Origin: Cellvibrionaceae bacterium
GTDB lineage: Bacteria > Pseudomonadota > Gammaproteobacteria > Pseudomonadales > Cellvibrionaceae
NCBI GenBank assembly: GCA_021151695.1
Contig: JAGKWU010000023.1
Coordinates: 1-48,451, forward strand
Reading direction: 5' to 3'
Length of the DNA: 48,451 bases
This document shows positions 39,387 to 48,255 of the stretch, one piece after another. Both the position numbers and the translations under genes were made by a program. The notes beneath the pieces were generated by a model, which ran no database searches, had not been told where the DNA came from, and was given only the letters and a program-made list of their open reading frames with translations. Each line of letters begins with the position of its first letter. Position 1 is the stretch's first letter.

Positions 39387-39863
39387 ATGAATTTAAATTG
39401 GATACAACAAGAGGGCGTAAACCCTTTTGAGCACCTAACGGGCGATACAACCGAATATATTGTCCATTATTCGGAGTTTGAAGGTGACTCGGACGAGCAA
39501 ATTGAATCTGCCGTTCATGCTTGTATAGATAAAATGTCAACTCTCCTGGACAAGAATGTTCACGACGATTCGATGTTTTTATTGTTTGAATGGGATGTCG
39601 TATATTCGATACTTACCATCGTAGTAACCGATAGCGCAAAACAAAAAGATTCGTCCGATGTTGTAAAGTGCTCATTCACAGCCATCGACTCAAAAATGAG
39701 AGGTGCCGAGCCAGGTGATGAGCAGGAGTTAAAAGTAAACGATTTGGCGGAAAATATTCAGTTTTGGATTAAAGACTATTTGCCAACATGCACCACCTTT
39801 TTACGCTACTCCCTCGTTGCGGCTTTCCACAGAGAGTCAAGAGATAAGTGTTCGTTGCTTTAG
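39387..39863 (+). CDS. Cytoplasmic protein, unknown function
   Basis: This 158-residue acidic protein has no signal peptide or membrane segment (WIQQEGVNPFEHLTGDTTEY at the start; HDDSMFLLFEWDVVYSILTIVV in the middle). TTAGGAATAACC before the ATG supports the start. The composition suits an immunity-type or structural accessory protein, but no family is recognised and no partner toxin is visible. It is the last gene of the AT-rich insert. Confidence 0.5.
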   Translation: MNLNWIQQEGVNPFEHLTGDTTEYIVHYSEFEGDSDEQIESAVHACIDKMSTLLDKNVHDDSMFLLFEWDVVYSILTIVVTDSAKQKDSSDVVKCSFTAIDSKMRGAEPGDEQELKVNDLAENIQFWIKDYLPTCTTFLRYSLVAAFHRESRDKCSLL

Positions 39864-40221
39864 CGTTTCGGTTGTAGGAAAAACTTTATTTATCCAGGGA
39901 ATAATATGAAAAATCTAATGTTTATTATCTCAACCTACACGTAAACAGCCCAAGCCACTTGGTAACGCGATCTCCTCCGAATCTATCAACCAATCTCCTC
40001 AATCTACCTCCCCCAAAACATTTAACAAATCCTCCTTTTAAGTCGCCTTGTCCCTGTATGGCTTTATTCGCGTCAGCTATGCGGAAGCGGGCTTTCCCTA
40101 TGGCGGTTCGGGTGCGACAAGCGGAAGTGTTTTTTCACGTTTTGTTTTCGTTAAATATATATAAATCAATGGCTTATGTGTTGGCATTGGTATTGCTAAA
40201 TCCCTTGGGAGGAGTATTTTC
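39864..40221. other. Degraded region before fliD
   Basis: A 12-codon ORF with a good ribosome binding site (ATG at 39906) stops quickly and looks like a gene start that has been cut. A fragment near 40066-40160 reads AGFPYGGSGATSGSVFSR in one frame without a start, possibly a gene remnant. No complete gene is seen. The AT-rich part at 40150-40200 probably holds the fliD promoter. Confidence 0.4.
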
Positions 40222-41550
40222 ATGACTACGATAGATTCAGATTACGTCAAGCAAATGGCTACACAGCTCGCCAGCTATGAGGTGCAGTCTGCGAACACCA
40301 AGGCTACGCGTAACCAAAAAACCTATAAGGCTCAGTTGACGGCGGTTACGGCGCTGGAGACGGCATTAAAGTCTTTCAATTCCTCCATTAAAGGAATGAA
40401 GGGCACGGGCAAATCCATCCTCACTAACTCCGCAACCTTCAATCAGGACGGCTACGCAACGGCAACTGTCGCGGCGAGTGCGGTAGCAGGTAACTATCAA
40501 TTTTTTGTGCAGCAGCTTGCCAGCAGCCATCAATTATCGGTTGAAGGTCTAACTGATACGGATGTTCCCTCCAGCGGTACTTTCACCATCGGGCAGGGCA
40601 GTAAAAGTTTCAATATAGATTTATCCACTATCGACAAAGACAGTAGCGGCAGCAATTCATTGGCAGAAGTTGCAGCGGCCATTAATGGCGCGAGTGATAA
40701 CACAGGTGTGAAGGCCACTCTGGTTCGCAGCAATGGCAATGTGTCGCTGGTGTTGGCGGCGGATAAAAGTGGTCTGGCGAATGCAATTAGCCTGTCAGTT
40801 TCCGGGACTAACAATGCGACGTTCGACGCAGCCGTAGGGAGCGCACGCGAGCTGAGCGCCGCCCGCGATGCGCAAGTTCGCCTGGGTGGTGAAACGGGTA
40901 TGTTGCTCACCAATTCCAGCAATACCTTCGACAACGTCATTGATGGCGTAAGCATGACGTTCACTAAAACCCATGCAGCCGGAGCGCAACCGCTTTCGGT
41001 GACTATAGGTCGGGATAGCAAAGCCACCACCGACAAAGTACAAAGTTTTATAACGGCAGTGAACAATTTACTGGGCAGCTTTGATTCGTTAACAGCAAGT
41101 GGTACCGACAGCTCTAGTCGAGGCGCTCTTGCTGGAGATTCCAGTATTCGTACTATTGAAAGTACCTTGAACAAATTATTACGTACCTCATTCGGTGGTA
41201 CCACTTTGATGCAATACGGAGTGGTAGCTGACAGGTACGGCAAGCTCACTCTCGATACCGCCAGATTTGAAAAAGCGGTGGCAGCTGACCCTGACAGTTT
41301 CGAAAAATTGTTTACGTCGAAGGATGCACTGCTTGACAGCATCGACAAAAACCTCGCGGTCTATACCACGGGTGCCAACAATATTATGAAGGCGCGCAAG
41401 GACAGTATTAATACGCTGCTGAGCCGCGTTGATGATCAATTTACCAGTATCCAAAAACAATACGACAACTACTACTCCCGCTATCTGAAGCAGTACACCG
41501 GAATGATGCAGACGATGTCGGCGATGGAACAAACTTACGGAATGTTTTGA
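40222..41550 (+). CDS. fliD: Flagellar filament cap FliD (LafB)
   Basis: This 442-residue FliD has the conserved N-terminal region (IDSDYVKQMATQLASYEVQS), a variable middle and the C-terminal coiled-coil (DSINTLLSRVDDQFTSIQKQYD, in parts; MMQTMSAMEQTYGMF). It caps the filament and folds flagellin at the tip. GGAGGAG before the ATG is strong. It is first in the fliD-S-T-K-L-sigma28-motA-motB run and overlaps fliS by one base. Confidence 0.93.
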   Translation: MTTIDSDYVKQMATQLASYEVQSANTKATRNQKTYKAQLTAVTALETALKSFNSSIKGMKGTGKSILTNSATFNQDGYATATVAASAVAGNYQFFVQQLASSHQLSVEGLTDTDVPSSGTFTIGQGSKSFNIDLSTIDKDSSGSNSLAEVAAAINGASDNTGVKATLVRSNGNVSLVLAADKSGLANAISLSVSGTNNATFDAAVGSARELSAARDAQVRLGGETGMLLTNSSNTFDNVIDGVSMTFTKTHAAGAQPLSVTIGRDSKATTDKVQSFITAVNNLLGSFDSLTASGTDSSSRGALAGDSSIRTIESTLNKLLRTSFGGTTLMQYGVVADRYGKLTLDTARFEKAVAADPDSFEKLFTSKDALLDSIDKNLAVYTTGANNIMKARKDSINTLLSRVDDQFTSIQKQYDNYYSRYLKQYTGMMQTMSAMEQTYGMF

Positions 41551-41954
41551 TGAATAGTCCCTATAACGCCTACGAAAGTTACGACAGCTATCGCTCAGTT
41601 GATCTCGAAGCTAAAGCTGCATCTGCATCGCCTTACGAATTGGTGCTGGTGTTGTTTGATGGTTTGCTCGACGAACTGGCGCGTGCACGCGGTCACATTG
41701 AAGGTAAACGCTACCAGGAAAAAGGCCGTTCGCTTGAGAAGTGCATGAATATTCTCAACGGCCTCAACAGCGCACTGGACTACGACAACGGTGGTGAGGT
41801 GGTGCAAGGTCTGTCACGTCTTTACGACTACTGTGTTTATCGTCTTGCTGATGTCAGCGTTAGTTTGTCGCTGGAAGGGCTGGATGAAGTAGTGCAGTTA
41901 TTGGGCGTAATGCGTGAAGGTTGGGACGGCGTTAATGCAAAACGTAGCGCCTGA
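41550..41954 (+). CDS. fliS: Flagellin chaperone FliS (LafC)
   Basis: This 134-residue helical FliS protein has the N-terminal YNAYESYDSYRSVDLEAKAA, ASPYELVLVLFDGLLDEL and LEKCMNILNGLNSALDYDNGGEV (in parts) signatures. It binds flagellin C-termini and prevents premature assembly. The start at 41550 overlaps the fliD stop (TGATG). Confidence 0.93.
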   Translation: MNSPYNAYESYDSYRSVDLEAKAASASPYELVLVLFDGLLDELARARGHIEGKRYQEKGRSLEKCMNILNGLNSALDYDNGGEVVQGLSRLYDYCVYRLADVSVSLSLEGLDEVVQLLGVMREGWDGVNAKRSA

Positions 41955-42255
41955 ACAATTAACACAGCACCTGCTGCAACTGCATGATCAGTTGCAGCAG
42001 GCGCTCAAATTGCACGATTGGGATGCTGTTGCCGGCATCGACCTGAATGTGCGCGCCTGCCTGCAAGCTATGCCTGAACAACTGGATGCAGAAATGCAGC
42101 GGGCCAAACAACAGTTGCAACAACTCTATGGCCGCGCAATTCCCGCTTATGGGGATGCTTGTGAAAAATTGCGGCAATTATTGCTGGCACATCTCGAACA
42201 CGCGGAAGGGCGCACCGCTTATATGCGCACAGATTTACTGCAAGGTGAGATATAA
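41935..42255 (+). CDS. fliT: Flagellar chaperone FliT-like (LafD)
   Basis: This 106-residue helical protein lies in the fliT position. It has LLQLHDQLQQALKLHDWDAV and RAKQQLQQLYGRAIPAYG and no domain beyond helices. FliT-type proteins escort FliD and can modulate flagellar regulation. I start at 41935 (MQNVAPEQ), 20 bases inside fliS. The call rests mainly on position, length and helical composition. Confidence 0.65.
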   Translation: MQNVAPEQLTQHLLQLHDQLQQALKLHDWDAVAGIDLNVRACLQAMPEQLDAEMQRAKQQLQQLYGRAIPAYGDACEKLRQLLLAHLEHAEGRTAYMRTDLLQGEI

Positions 42256-42258
42256 ACC

Positions 42259-43587
42259 ATGGCCATAGCTGTTAACTCAATAAGTGCAGGCTTTCAAACA
42301 TTGTCCGCTGCGACTGTCGCGAGTGCCAGCGCCGATACTGCAAATGTCGGTACGATGGCCAGTGATCTGGCTGGCGGCAATGTCACTGCCGGAGATGCAG
42401 TATCGAGTGCACCTGATGTGGTCGGTGTGTTTGGTGCGATTGTGGCGGAGCTTTTGCCTGCACAAGCGCAGCAGGAAAAAACAGGTGAAATGCTCACCGG
42501 TGAATCGCAAGCAAATAGCGCAACCGAAAATGCACAGGGGGCACCAACAACCTCTTTGCCGACTGACGCTTTGTCTGCAGAGCAATGGCTGCAGCAAATG
42601 TTGGGACAACAACAAGTTCAACTGCAGGCGCGCGATGCAGTGCCTGCGGATATAAACAATATTTTGCAACGCGATATCAGCCCTGCGCCTTTATCAAATG
42701 AGCAACCTGAAACGGCGACTGACCAGCAAGGTACTTCTGATACGACAAACCCAACGGACGACAGTGTTGCACCTGTGATGGCCGTGGCGGCTGTTGCCCC
42801 TGTGGTCGTTCAGACAGTAGCACCTGTTGATAACGGCAGCGGTGAATTCAAAGCCGGTGGAGCAACGATTGTTGCCGTCGATGCGGCGGATAAATTTGTT
42901 GCTAATAGTGCGGATAAATTTGCTGTTGCTGCCAATTCAAAAACAATTGAAAGCAGTGCTGATAAAGCCACTGTTGAGAATCAAAGCTCGTTGGGCCAGT
43001 CTGTCCCAACATCCAGCCAACAGGTGAATCACTTAAGTGGCCAGGCAGTTCCACAAATTTCTTCTCAGGCTGCTGCCCAATTTGCTCCTACGCAAATAAA
43101 TGCTACTACGCAGGTAGATGCTGGCATTAATCAGAGCCAGCTTGAATCCAGTGTGAAGTTGCAATCTCCTGAGGCCAAATGGGGTGAGCAACTCATGCAT
43201 GCACTGCGCGACAACGTGCATGTGCAACTTCAACAGCGTATACAAAACGCCACTATTCGGTTAGACCCGCCCGAGTTGGGTAGCCTGGAAATTTTCCTGA
43301 GCCACGAGTCGGGCCGTTTAACGGTGCAGATTTCTGCCTCGCAGGCAGATGTTGCTCGCTTGCTGCAAAACACCAGCGATCGTTTACGCCAGGATCTCGC
43401 TGGCCCGCAATTTACCGAAGTGAGTGTACAAACCTCCAGTGATAACCAGGCTGGCCAACAGCGCTCGCGCCAGGATACTCGTTCGCTATTTACAGAAGAG
43501 CCGGTGCTGGCCGCCGCGCCTCAACCCGCAACTGACAAGCAGCGTCTCAAAAAAGATGGTAGCGGCAACTTACTGGTGAGCGTGTAG
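42259..43587 (+). CDS. fliK: Hook-length control protein FliK (LafE)
   Basis: This 442-residue protein has a long Ala/Gln/Thr-rich disordered N-terminal two thirds and the conserved FliK C-terminal domain at about 305-400 (WGEQLMHALRDNVHVQLQQR in parts; ATIRLDPPELGSLEIFLSHES). FliK measures hook length and triggers the FlhB switch. The repeat ADKFVANSADKFAVAA (~210-225) is a small internal duplication. Confidence 0.9.
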   Translation: MAIAVNSISAGFQTLSAATVASASADTANVGTMASDLAGGNVTAGDAVSSAPDVVGVFGAIVAELLPAQAQQEKTGEMLTGESQANSATENAQGAPTTSLPTDALSAEQWLQQMLGQQQVQLQARDAVPADINNILQRDISPAPLSNEQPETATDQQGTSDTTNPTDDSVAPVMAVAAVAPVVVQTVAPVDNGSGEFKAGGATIVAVDAADKFVANSADKFAVAANSKTIESSADKATVENQSSLGQSVPTSSQQVNHLSGQAVPQISSQAAAQFAPTQINATTQVDAGINQSQLESSVKLQSPEAKWGEQLMHALRDNVHVQLQQRIQNATIRLDPPELGSLEIFLSHESGRLTVQISASQADVARLLQNTSDRLRQDLAGPQFTEVSVQTSSDNQAGQQRSRQDTRSLFTEEPVLAAAPQPATDKQRLKKDGSGNLLVSV

Positions 43588-43652
43588 TTTTTTAAGTCCT
43601 GGCCAGTGTTGGCCAGATCATAAAAGTTTCAAGACAAGGGCAAGGTTCCGAT

Positions 43653-44144
43653 ATGTTGATGCAGCGGATCATTTTGGCAGTACTCGTTATAAATACATTG
43701 GTAGCCGCTGGTTCGGCAGCGTTTAGTTTTCAATTATTCCAGCGCGTTTCTGCGCAGGGGAGTGCAGCAATAATTTCTCCTGCTGCTGGCCAAACTACTG
43801 GCGCGGCTACCGCTAAAGGTGGCAAGCCGGAAGAGTACAAATTTTTCCCCGTGCAAAAAGTAATTGTGAGCCTGCAGGACGATGGCCACGAACATTATTT
43901 TGTGCTCGATCTGGTATTGCAGGCCGAGCAGGACACTGACAGCAAAAAGCTTGAACAAGTTGACCCTATGGTGCGCAACTCGGTGGTGTCTTATTTGTCG
44001 GGTTTGAACTTTGGTGCGCTGCGCGCCATGCCGATTCCTGAACTGCAAACCGCTTTGGAAAAAACTGTGTTGGCTGATTTTGCCAACCGAGGTGTCGCCA
44101 ATCCTTTTGCGCATGTACTGGTTAGCAAACTGGTTGTGCAATAG
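43653..44144 (+). CDS. fliL: Flagellar basal-body protein FliL (LafF)
   Basis: This 163-residue single-pass membrane protein has its membrane segment at about 6-27, a low-complexity linker, then the FliL stomatin-like domain (FFPVQKVIVSLQDDGHEHYFVL in parts, DPMVRNSVVSYLSGLNFGALRAM in parts). It supports stator function under load, which matters for swarming. It is preceded by a 65-bp gap after fliK. Confidence 0.9.
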   Translation: MLMQRIILAVLVINTLVAAGSAAFSFQLFQRVSAQGSAAIISPAAGQTTGAATAKGGKPEEYKFFPVQKVIVSLQDDGHEHYFVLDLVLQAEQDTDSKKLEQVDPMVRNSVVSYLSGLNFGALRAMPIPELQTALEKTVLADFANRGVANPFAHVLVSKLVVQ

Positions 44145-44153
44145 GTGACGGCC

Positions 44154-44906
44154 ATGAACGCAACCTGTGCGATGGATTACGACTACGCCGCTGTTCAAAC
44201 GGCACCACGCGCTTTTTCTCCGGAGATGGAACAAAGCTTGATGTTGCAGTACCTGCCCCTGGTAAAGCGCATAGTGCGCCAACTGTCGCTACAGGCTAAC
44301 CAGGTGCTGGATCGCGATGATATGGAGCAAATAGGCTTGGTTGGCCTGCTCGAAGCTTTGCGTCGCTACGGCACGCCCGATGAAAACTTTGGCAGCTTTG
44401 CCAAATTACGCATTCGCGGTGCCATTCTCGATGAACTGCGTCGCCAGGATTGGCGGCCGCGTCATGTGCGTCAACAGACACACAAAATCCGTGATGCTAT
44501 TCGCCTGCTCGCCCGTCAATTGGGGCGAGTGCCGCAAGAGTCGGAGATTCTCACCTATACCGGTTTGAGTGAGAAAGATTACCAGGCGTTTTTACAAGCC
44601 GATGCCTGCGAGGCGATTGAAAGCCTCGATGAAATGCTGCAAAACGGCCCTGAAACGTTTGTTGACAACAGCTCGGGTATTGAAGGTGGCTCGGCTATTG
44701 AAGAGCGCGAAATCAATGCGCGTTTGCTTGAGCAGGCGTTGAGTTGTCTCAACGAGCGTGAACGTCTGGTGCTCACGCTCTATTACCAACACGAATTAAG
44801 TTTAAAAGAAATTGCGCTGGTGTTGGATTTAACCGACGCGCGCGTTTGCCAGTTGAGCAAGCAGGCGATTGTCAAAGCTGGCCGCTATTTACAGGAAAAC
44901 AGCTAA
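44154..44906 (+). CDS. fliA: Flagellar sigma factor, sigma28 class (LafS)
   Basis: This ~250-residue sigma28 has region 2 (LMLQYLPLVKRIVRQLSLQ, DMEQIGLVGLLEALRRYG, FAKLRIRGAILDELRRQDW), region 3 (IRLLARQLGRVPQESEI) and region 4 with a helix-turn-helix (LSLKEIALVLDLTDARVCQL). It belongs to the FliA/LafS group and directs flagellin and late-gene promoters of the lateral set. It is the expected target of FlgM at 36212. The ATG at 44154 with AGGTGA upstream is preferred over the GTG at 44145. Confidence 0.93.
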   Translation: MNATCAMDYDYAAVQTAPRAFSPEMEQSLMLQYLPLVKRIVRQLSLQANQVLDRDDMEQIGLVGLLEALRRYGTPDENFGSFAKLRIRGAILDELRRQDWRPRHVRQQTHKIRDAIRLLARQLGRVPQESEILTYTGLSEKDYQAFLQADACEAIESLDEMLQNGPETFVDNSSGIEGGSAIEEREINARLLEQALSCLNERERLVLTLYYQHELSLKEIALVLDLTDARVCQLSKQAIVKAGRYLQENS

Positions 44907-44975
44907 TTCATAGCGCGGTCGATCAACGCGAAAATTTAACGACTACCTGAACCGGATTAACAAGAGAGAACCAAC

Positions 44976-45848
44976 GTGCAAAAAATCATAGGTGCTTTAA
45001 TAATTGTGGGTTGTGTGCTCGGAGGCTATCACCTCGCGCACGGCGAAATGGCAATGCTCTGGCAACCAGCAGAAGCGCTAATTATTCTCGGTGCCGGTAT
45101 CGGCAGTTTGGTGGTGGGTAATCCCAAAGAAGTATTGGTGGAAATGTGCACGCAAATTAAAGGCGTGTTTGTTTTCCAACGTCGCGGTGAAGAATTCCAA
45201 CGTCAGTTGCTTATGTGTCTCTATGAATTATTGGAGATGGTAGACGTAGGTGGTTTGAAGGCGCTGGATGCACACATAGAAGCGCCGGACCAGAGCGATA
45301 TGTTCGCCAAATACCCGCTGATTTTACAAGAGCCCAATCTCATGGCGTTTATCGCCGACAATTTCCGTTTGATGGCCATGGGCAAAATCAGCGCGCATGA
45401 ATTGGAAGGTTTTTTGGAGCAAGAATTGGATGCGATGGAGCACGCGCTTATGCAGCCGTCGCGTTCACTGCATAAAATCGGCGAGGCCATGCCCGGCTTC
45501 GGTATTCTCGCGGCTATCATGGGCATTGTTATTACCATGGGCAACATCAATGGTTCAGTTGCCGATATCGGTGCCCATGTGGCGGCGGCGTTGGTAGGAA
45601 CTTTCCTCGGTATTTTTGTGTGCTATTGCGTAATGGAGCCACTGAGTAATGCCATGGGCCAGCGTGTTAAAACCGAACTCTCGGCGTTGGAATGTGTGCG
45701 TACTACCTTGGTAGCTCATGTGGCTGGCAAGCCGACACTACTCGCGGTAGATGCGGGACGCAAATTAATTGAACAGGATGTGAAGCCGGCTTTCCGACAA
45801 TTGGAAACCTGGGTAAACCGTTATGAGGACGAAAGGGACGCAGCATGA
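44976..45848 (+). CDS. motA: Flagellar stator protein MotA (LafT)
   Basis: This 290-residue protein has four membrane segments and the MotA/ExbB core: IGAGIGSLVVGNPKEVL, the cytosolic loop with torque-generating charged residues, and PGFGILAAIMGIVITMGNI (segment 3, GIxAAVxG). GTG start at 44976 with AAGAGAGAA upstream. It follows the sigma factor by 69 bp and overlaps motB by four bases. Confidence 0.94.
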   Translation: MQKIIGALIIVGCVLGGYHLAHGEMAMLWQPAEALIILGAGIGSLVVGNPKEVLVEMCTQIKGVFVFQRRGEEFQRQLLMCLYELLEMVDVGGLKALDAHIEAPDQSDMFAKYPLILQEPNLMAFIADNFRLMAMGKISAHELEGFLEQELDAMEHALMQPSRSLHKIGEAMPGFGILAAIMGIVITMGNINGSVADIGAHVAAALVGTFLGIFVCYCVMEPLSNAMGQRVKTELSALECVRTTLVAHVAGKPTLLAVDAGRKLIEQDVKPAFRQLETWVNRYEDERDAA

Positions 45849-46765
45849 GACGGCGCAGCACAGACCAGGATCACGAGGTAATCGTCAAACGCCGCTCTAA
45901 AAAAGGCCATGACGAAAGCCACAGCGGCGCGTGGAAAGTGGCCTTTGCCGATTTCACTATGGCAATGATGGCGCTCTTCATGGTGCTTTGGGTAATCACG
46001 CCGCAAAATCCAAAACAGACCACCGCTGCCGAGCAGGTTACTAATCCATTGGTGGATGGCGGTGCCGGTGTATTTGATGGCAATAGCGCAACACCGCTGG
46101 AGATGGAAAGCATTCCACCGCGCCCGCCCGAATCCAAACCGGATACGGCGCAGAAACAAAAAACCGATAGCGGTGAGCCAGTTAAATATAACGATCCCGC
46201 GCAATTGAAGGAACTGGCCAGTTTGATGCAAGCGCTGGCGATTCAGATGGATGCGCAAGCGAACATTGAAGTGCAAGTCGTGCCGCAAGGCTTGCGTATT
46301 TTGATCAAAGACGACCAGCAACGTTTTATGTTTGAGCGCGGCAGTGTGCAATTGAATCCGCACTTTACCAATCTTTTGCAACGCCTCGCCGGCGTGCTGA
46401 CGAATGTGGGTAATAAATTAATTATCAGCGGCCACACAGATGCCACGCCTTACAAAACCACAACAGGTTACAACAACTGGAATTTATCCGGTGATCGCGC
46501 GTTAAGTGCGCGCAATGTGATGGTGGATGCTGGGCTGGGTGCCAAATCCGTATTACAAGTTGCAGCCCAAGCCGATGTAATGCCGCTACTGCCCGACGCG
46601 CCGGAAGACGGCGCTAACCGTCGCATCGAAATTTTATTGCTGACAGCGCGTGCCGAAACACTTTATCGCCAGTTGTTTGGCGATCAGCAGGCGCGCGTGG
46701 ATTATTCAGAAAAACGCGCGCGCTTGGTATTGCCGGAAGAGCAGGCTGCACCGGAATCGCTTTAA
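45845..46765 (+). CDS. motB: Flagellar stator protein MotB (LafU)
   Basis: This 306-residue protein has one membrane helix (~35-55) containing the channel Asp36 in FADFTMAMMALFMVLWV, a plug/linker region, and the OmpA-like peptidoglycan-binding domain (LIISGHTDATPY near residue 193 and later NRRIEILLL). Lateral stators are usually proton-driven, and nothing here argues against this. It is the last gene of the late operon; a terminator follows. Confidence 0.94.
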   Translation: MRRRSTDQDHEVIVKRRSKKGHDESHSGAWKVAFADFTMAMMALFMVLWVITPQNPKQTTAAEQVTNPLVDGGAGVFDGNSATPLEMESIPPRPPESKPDTAQKQKTDSGEPVKYNDPAQLKELASLMQALAIQMDAQANIEVQVVPQGLRILIKDDQQRFMFERGSVQLNPHFTNLLQRLAGVLTNVGNKLIISGHTDATPYKTTTGYNNWNLSGDRALSARNVMVDAGLGAKSVLQVAAQADVMPLLPDAPEDGANRRIEILLLTARAETLYRQLFGDQQARVDYSEKRARLVLPEEQAAPESL

Positions 46766-46796
46766 TTATTTATTTGCTTTGTCGTTGGTCTTTTTT

Positions 46797-46828
46797 GCCC
46801 CATCACCGCAGCGGTGTGGGGCTTTTTT
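46797..46828 (+). terminator. Intrinsic terminator after motB
   Basis: A GCCCC...GGGGC stem (46797-46801 with 46818-46822) encloses an inner CACCGC/GCGGTG dyad and is followed by six Ts. It ends the late flagellar operon. Confidence 0.85.
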
Positions 46829-46895
46829 ATTGCTGATGACTTTTTTTCTCGCTGGACGTGAAAGCAATCTCCCCCGGCCCCTCTTTTTCAAAGAG

Positions 46896-47010
46896 GGGAG
46901 TCGTCATCCTCGCGCAGCGGGGATCCAGTTCTTGCTTTTTTGCCTTAAGAAAACCGGATACTGTAATTTTTTAAGAGCTGGATCCCCGCTGCGCGAGGAT
47001 GACGATTCCC
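46896..47010. repeat. Palindromic intergenic repeat (MITE/REP-like), copy 2
   Basis: GGGAGTCGTCATCCTCGCGCAGCG (written here in two parts: GGGAGTCGTC, ATCCTCGCGCAGCG) starts it, and the right arm CGCTGCGCGAGGATGACGAT ends it, so the two ends are nearly perfect inverted repeats with GGGGATCCAG/CTGGATCCCC inside. A separate 9-bp palindrome (CCCCTCTTT-ttc-AAAGAGGGG, 46878-46898) abuts the left side. It is the partner of the repeat at 35946-36048. Confidence 0.85.
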
Positions 47011-47033
47011 TATATATGAAGATTCCATGCAAG

Positions 47034-47064
47034 AAAAATCCACGTTTGTGTGCGTGGATTTTTT
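47034..47064 (-). terminator. Intrinsic terminator, probably of the ToxR-like gene
   Basis: AAAAATCCACG-tttgtgtg-CGTGGATTTTTT is a symmetrical stem with T/A runs on both sides, so it can work in both directions. It lies 13 bases beyond the stop codon of the leftward regulator gene. Confidence 0.85.
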
Positions 47065-47076
47065 GCATTTTTTAAA

Positions 47077-48072
47077 TCAAGGCAAGCAGCTACGCAAATC
47101 CTCAGCACTCAATATATGGTCTGGCGAAAAATGCAGGGCGCGAGCGCTGCCGTCCTGGCTCAGGCAGGTGATATCCAGCATATTTTGATCAAGCCCCAAT
47201 ATGACATGGACGGGCTGTTTGAGCTGAGGTTGTAAATGTCGACGCAATTGTTCGCCGGCGGATTTGAGTGTGGCGAGTTCATCGGGGTTTTGTGTAGCGT
47301 AACTTAGATCGAGTCGCGGTGTTGCGGTAGTTTCACGGGTATTAGTGTTGTGCCAGATGAGCGCGACAGCTAGCAACGCTACCAGACCGGTCGCTGCCGT
47401 CAATAACGGCCAGCGGCGTGCGGGTGTTGGAGGTGTAACGATAATGTTTGCAGGGGCAGACGCTTCAACAGGGGCGACAACATCCGCAACGACGGGCAAC
47501 ACCAGCACGGGTGGCGGTGTGACCACCACTGATAGTTCGACACAATTAGGGTTTAGCTGATAGCCGCGGCGCGGCAATGTCTGGATAATTTCGCGTTCTT
47601 TTTCATCGCCCAGGATCTGGCGTAGAGTATAAATCTGTTGATTGAGGCTACCTTGGCCCACCACGCGGTCGGACCAGGCATGGCTGAGTAAATCTTCGCG
47701 GCTGACCACTTCGCCGGGGTTGCGCGCCAGGCGCTCCAGCAGGCGGCTGCCGGAAAATCCCAGCTCAACCTTTTCTTCGGTCTTGTTGCGAACCAGCGTC
47801 AGTTGATAAAGCGCCGGATAAAAATGTGCAATGCAATCCGGGTTGCCGGTTTTAATCGTCAGGCAGGTCAGGTTGTCCATAGACCTGGCCGCCCTGGGTT
47901 CAGGGGCGGTCACAGATTCAGACACCATGCTCAGGTCAGGAATCATGCCTGGATTGATATTGATATGAGTCATCCAAAATAAAACCGGTGTGTTGATCAG
48001 GTCGCTTGGGCAAACTCGCGGCGGCCGTTTGGGTGCTTGCAAGCATAGCTGCCTTTTCACCTGATAGGCCAT
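47077..48072 (-). CDS. ToxR/CadC-like membrane-anchored regulator
   Basis: This protein is up to 331 residues long. The winged-helix domain (~75-170) reads ELGFSGSRLLERLARNPGEV, VSREDLLSHAWSDRVVG, SLNQQIYTLRQILGD and PRRGYQLNP, the OmpR-type fold of ToxR/CadC. A Pro/Val-rich linker follows, then one membrane helix (~222-243, RRWPLLTAATGLVALLAVAL) and a short periplasmic tail of ~80 residues with two Cys (ITCLSQDG, LRSCLP) that may form a disulphide. The start is uncertain: none of the Met codons has a good ribosome binding site, and the Met at residue 65 (47880) would give the usual N-terminus. It may regulate lateral genes in response to surface or ionic cues. Confidence 0.7.
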   Translation of the reverse strand: MAYQVKRQLCLQAPKRPPRVCPSDLINTPVLFWMTHININPGMIPDLSMVSESVTAPEPRAARSMDNLTCLTIKTGNPDCIAHFYPALYQLTLVRNKTEEKVELGFSGSRLLERLARNPGEVVSREDLLSHAWSDRVVGQGSLNQQIYTLRQILGDEKEREIIQTLPRRGYQLNPNCVELSVVVTPPPVLVLPVVADVVAPVEASAPANIIVTPPTPARRWPLLTAATGLVALLAVALIWHNTNTRETTATPRLDLSYATQNPDELATLKSAGEQLRRHLQPQLKQPVHVILGLDQNMLDITCLSQDGSARALHFSPDHILSAEDLRSCLP

Positions 48073-48185
48073 TGATTTGTGTAGGGGAAATTACTCAGAT
48101 GACGTAAATTTTTGCTAATTATGACGAAATAAATGGCATCTGGATCAACTTATAACTAGATGTTTTTTTAAATGCCACTTATGCA

Positions 48186-48215
48186 AAAACGCCCCGGGGT
48201 AGCGGGGCGTTTTTT
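48186..48215 (-). terminator. Intrinsic terminator of the flagellin gene
   Basis: ACGCCCC-ggggta-GCGGGGCGT with T runs on both sides. On the minus strand it follows the flagellin stop codon by about 40 bases. Confidence 0.85.
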
Positions 48216-48255
48216 AGTCGACCAGGGCGCTCTTGTGGAGAGCCCGTTTTGATCA

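Noticed and set aside
36967..40221. Integron cassette array
   Set aside because: The palindromes after two genes do not show the attC core motifs, and other gene ends in the stretch lack them.
39959..40225. 88-codon ORF ending inside fliD
   Set aside because: It overlaps the strong fliD ribosome binding site, has low-complexity content and no start signal; probably chance.
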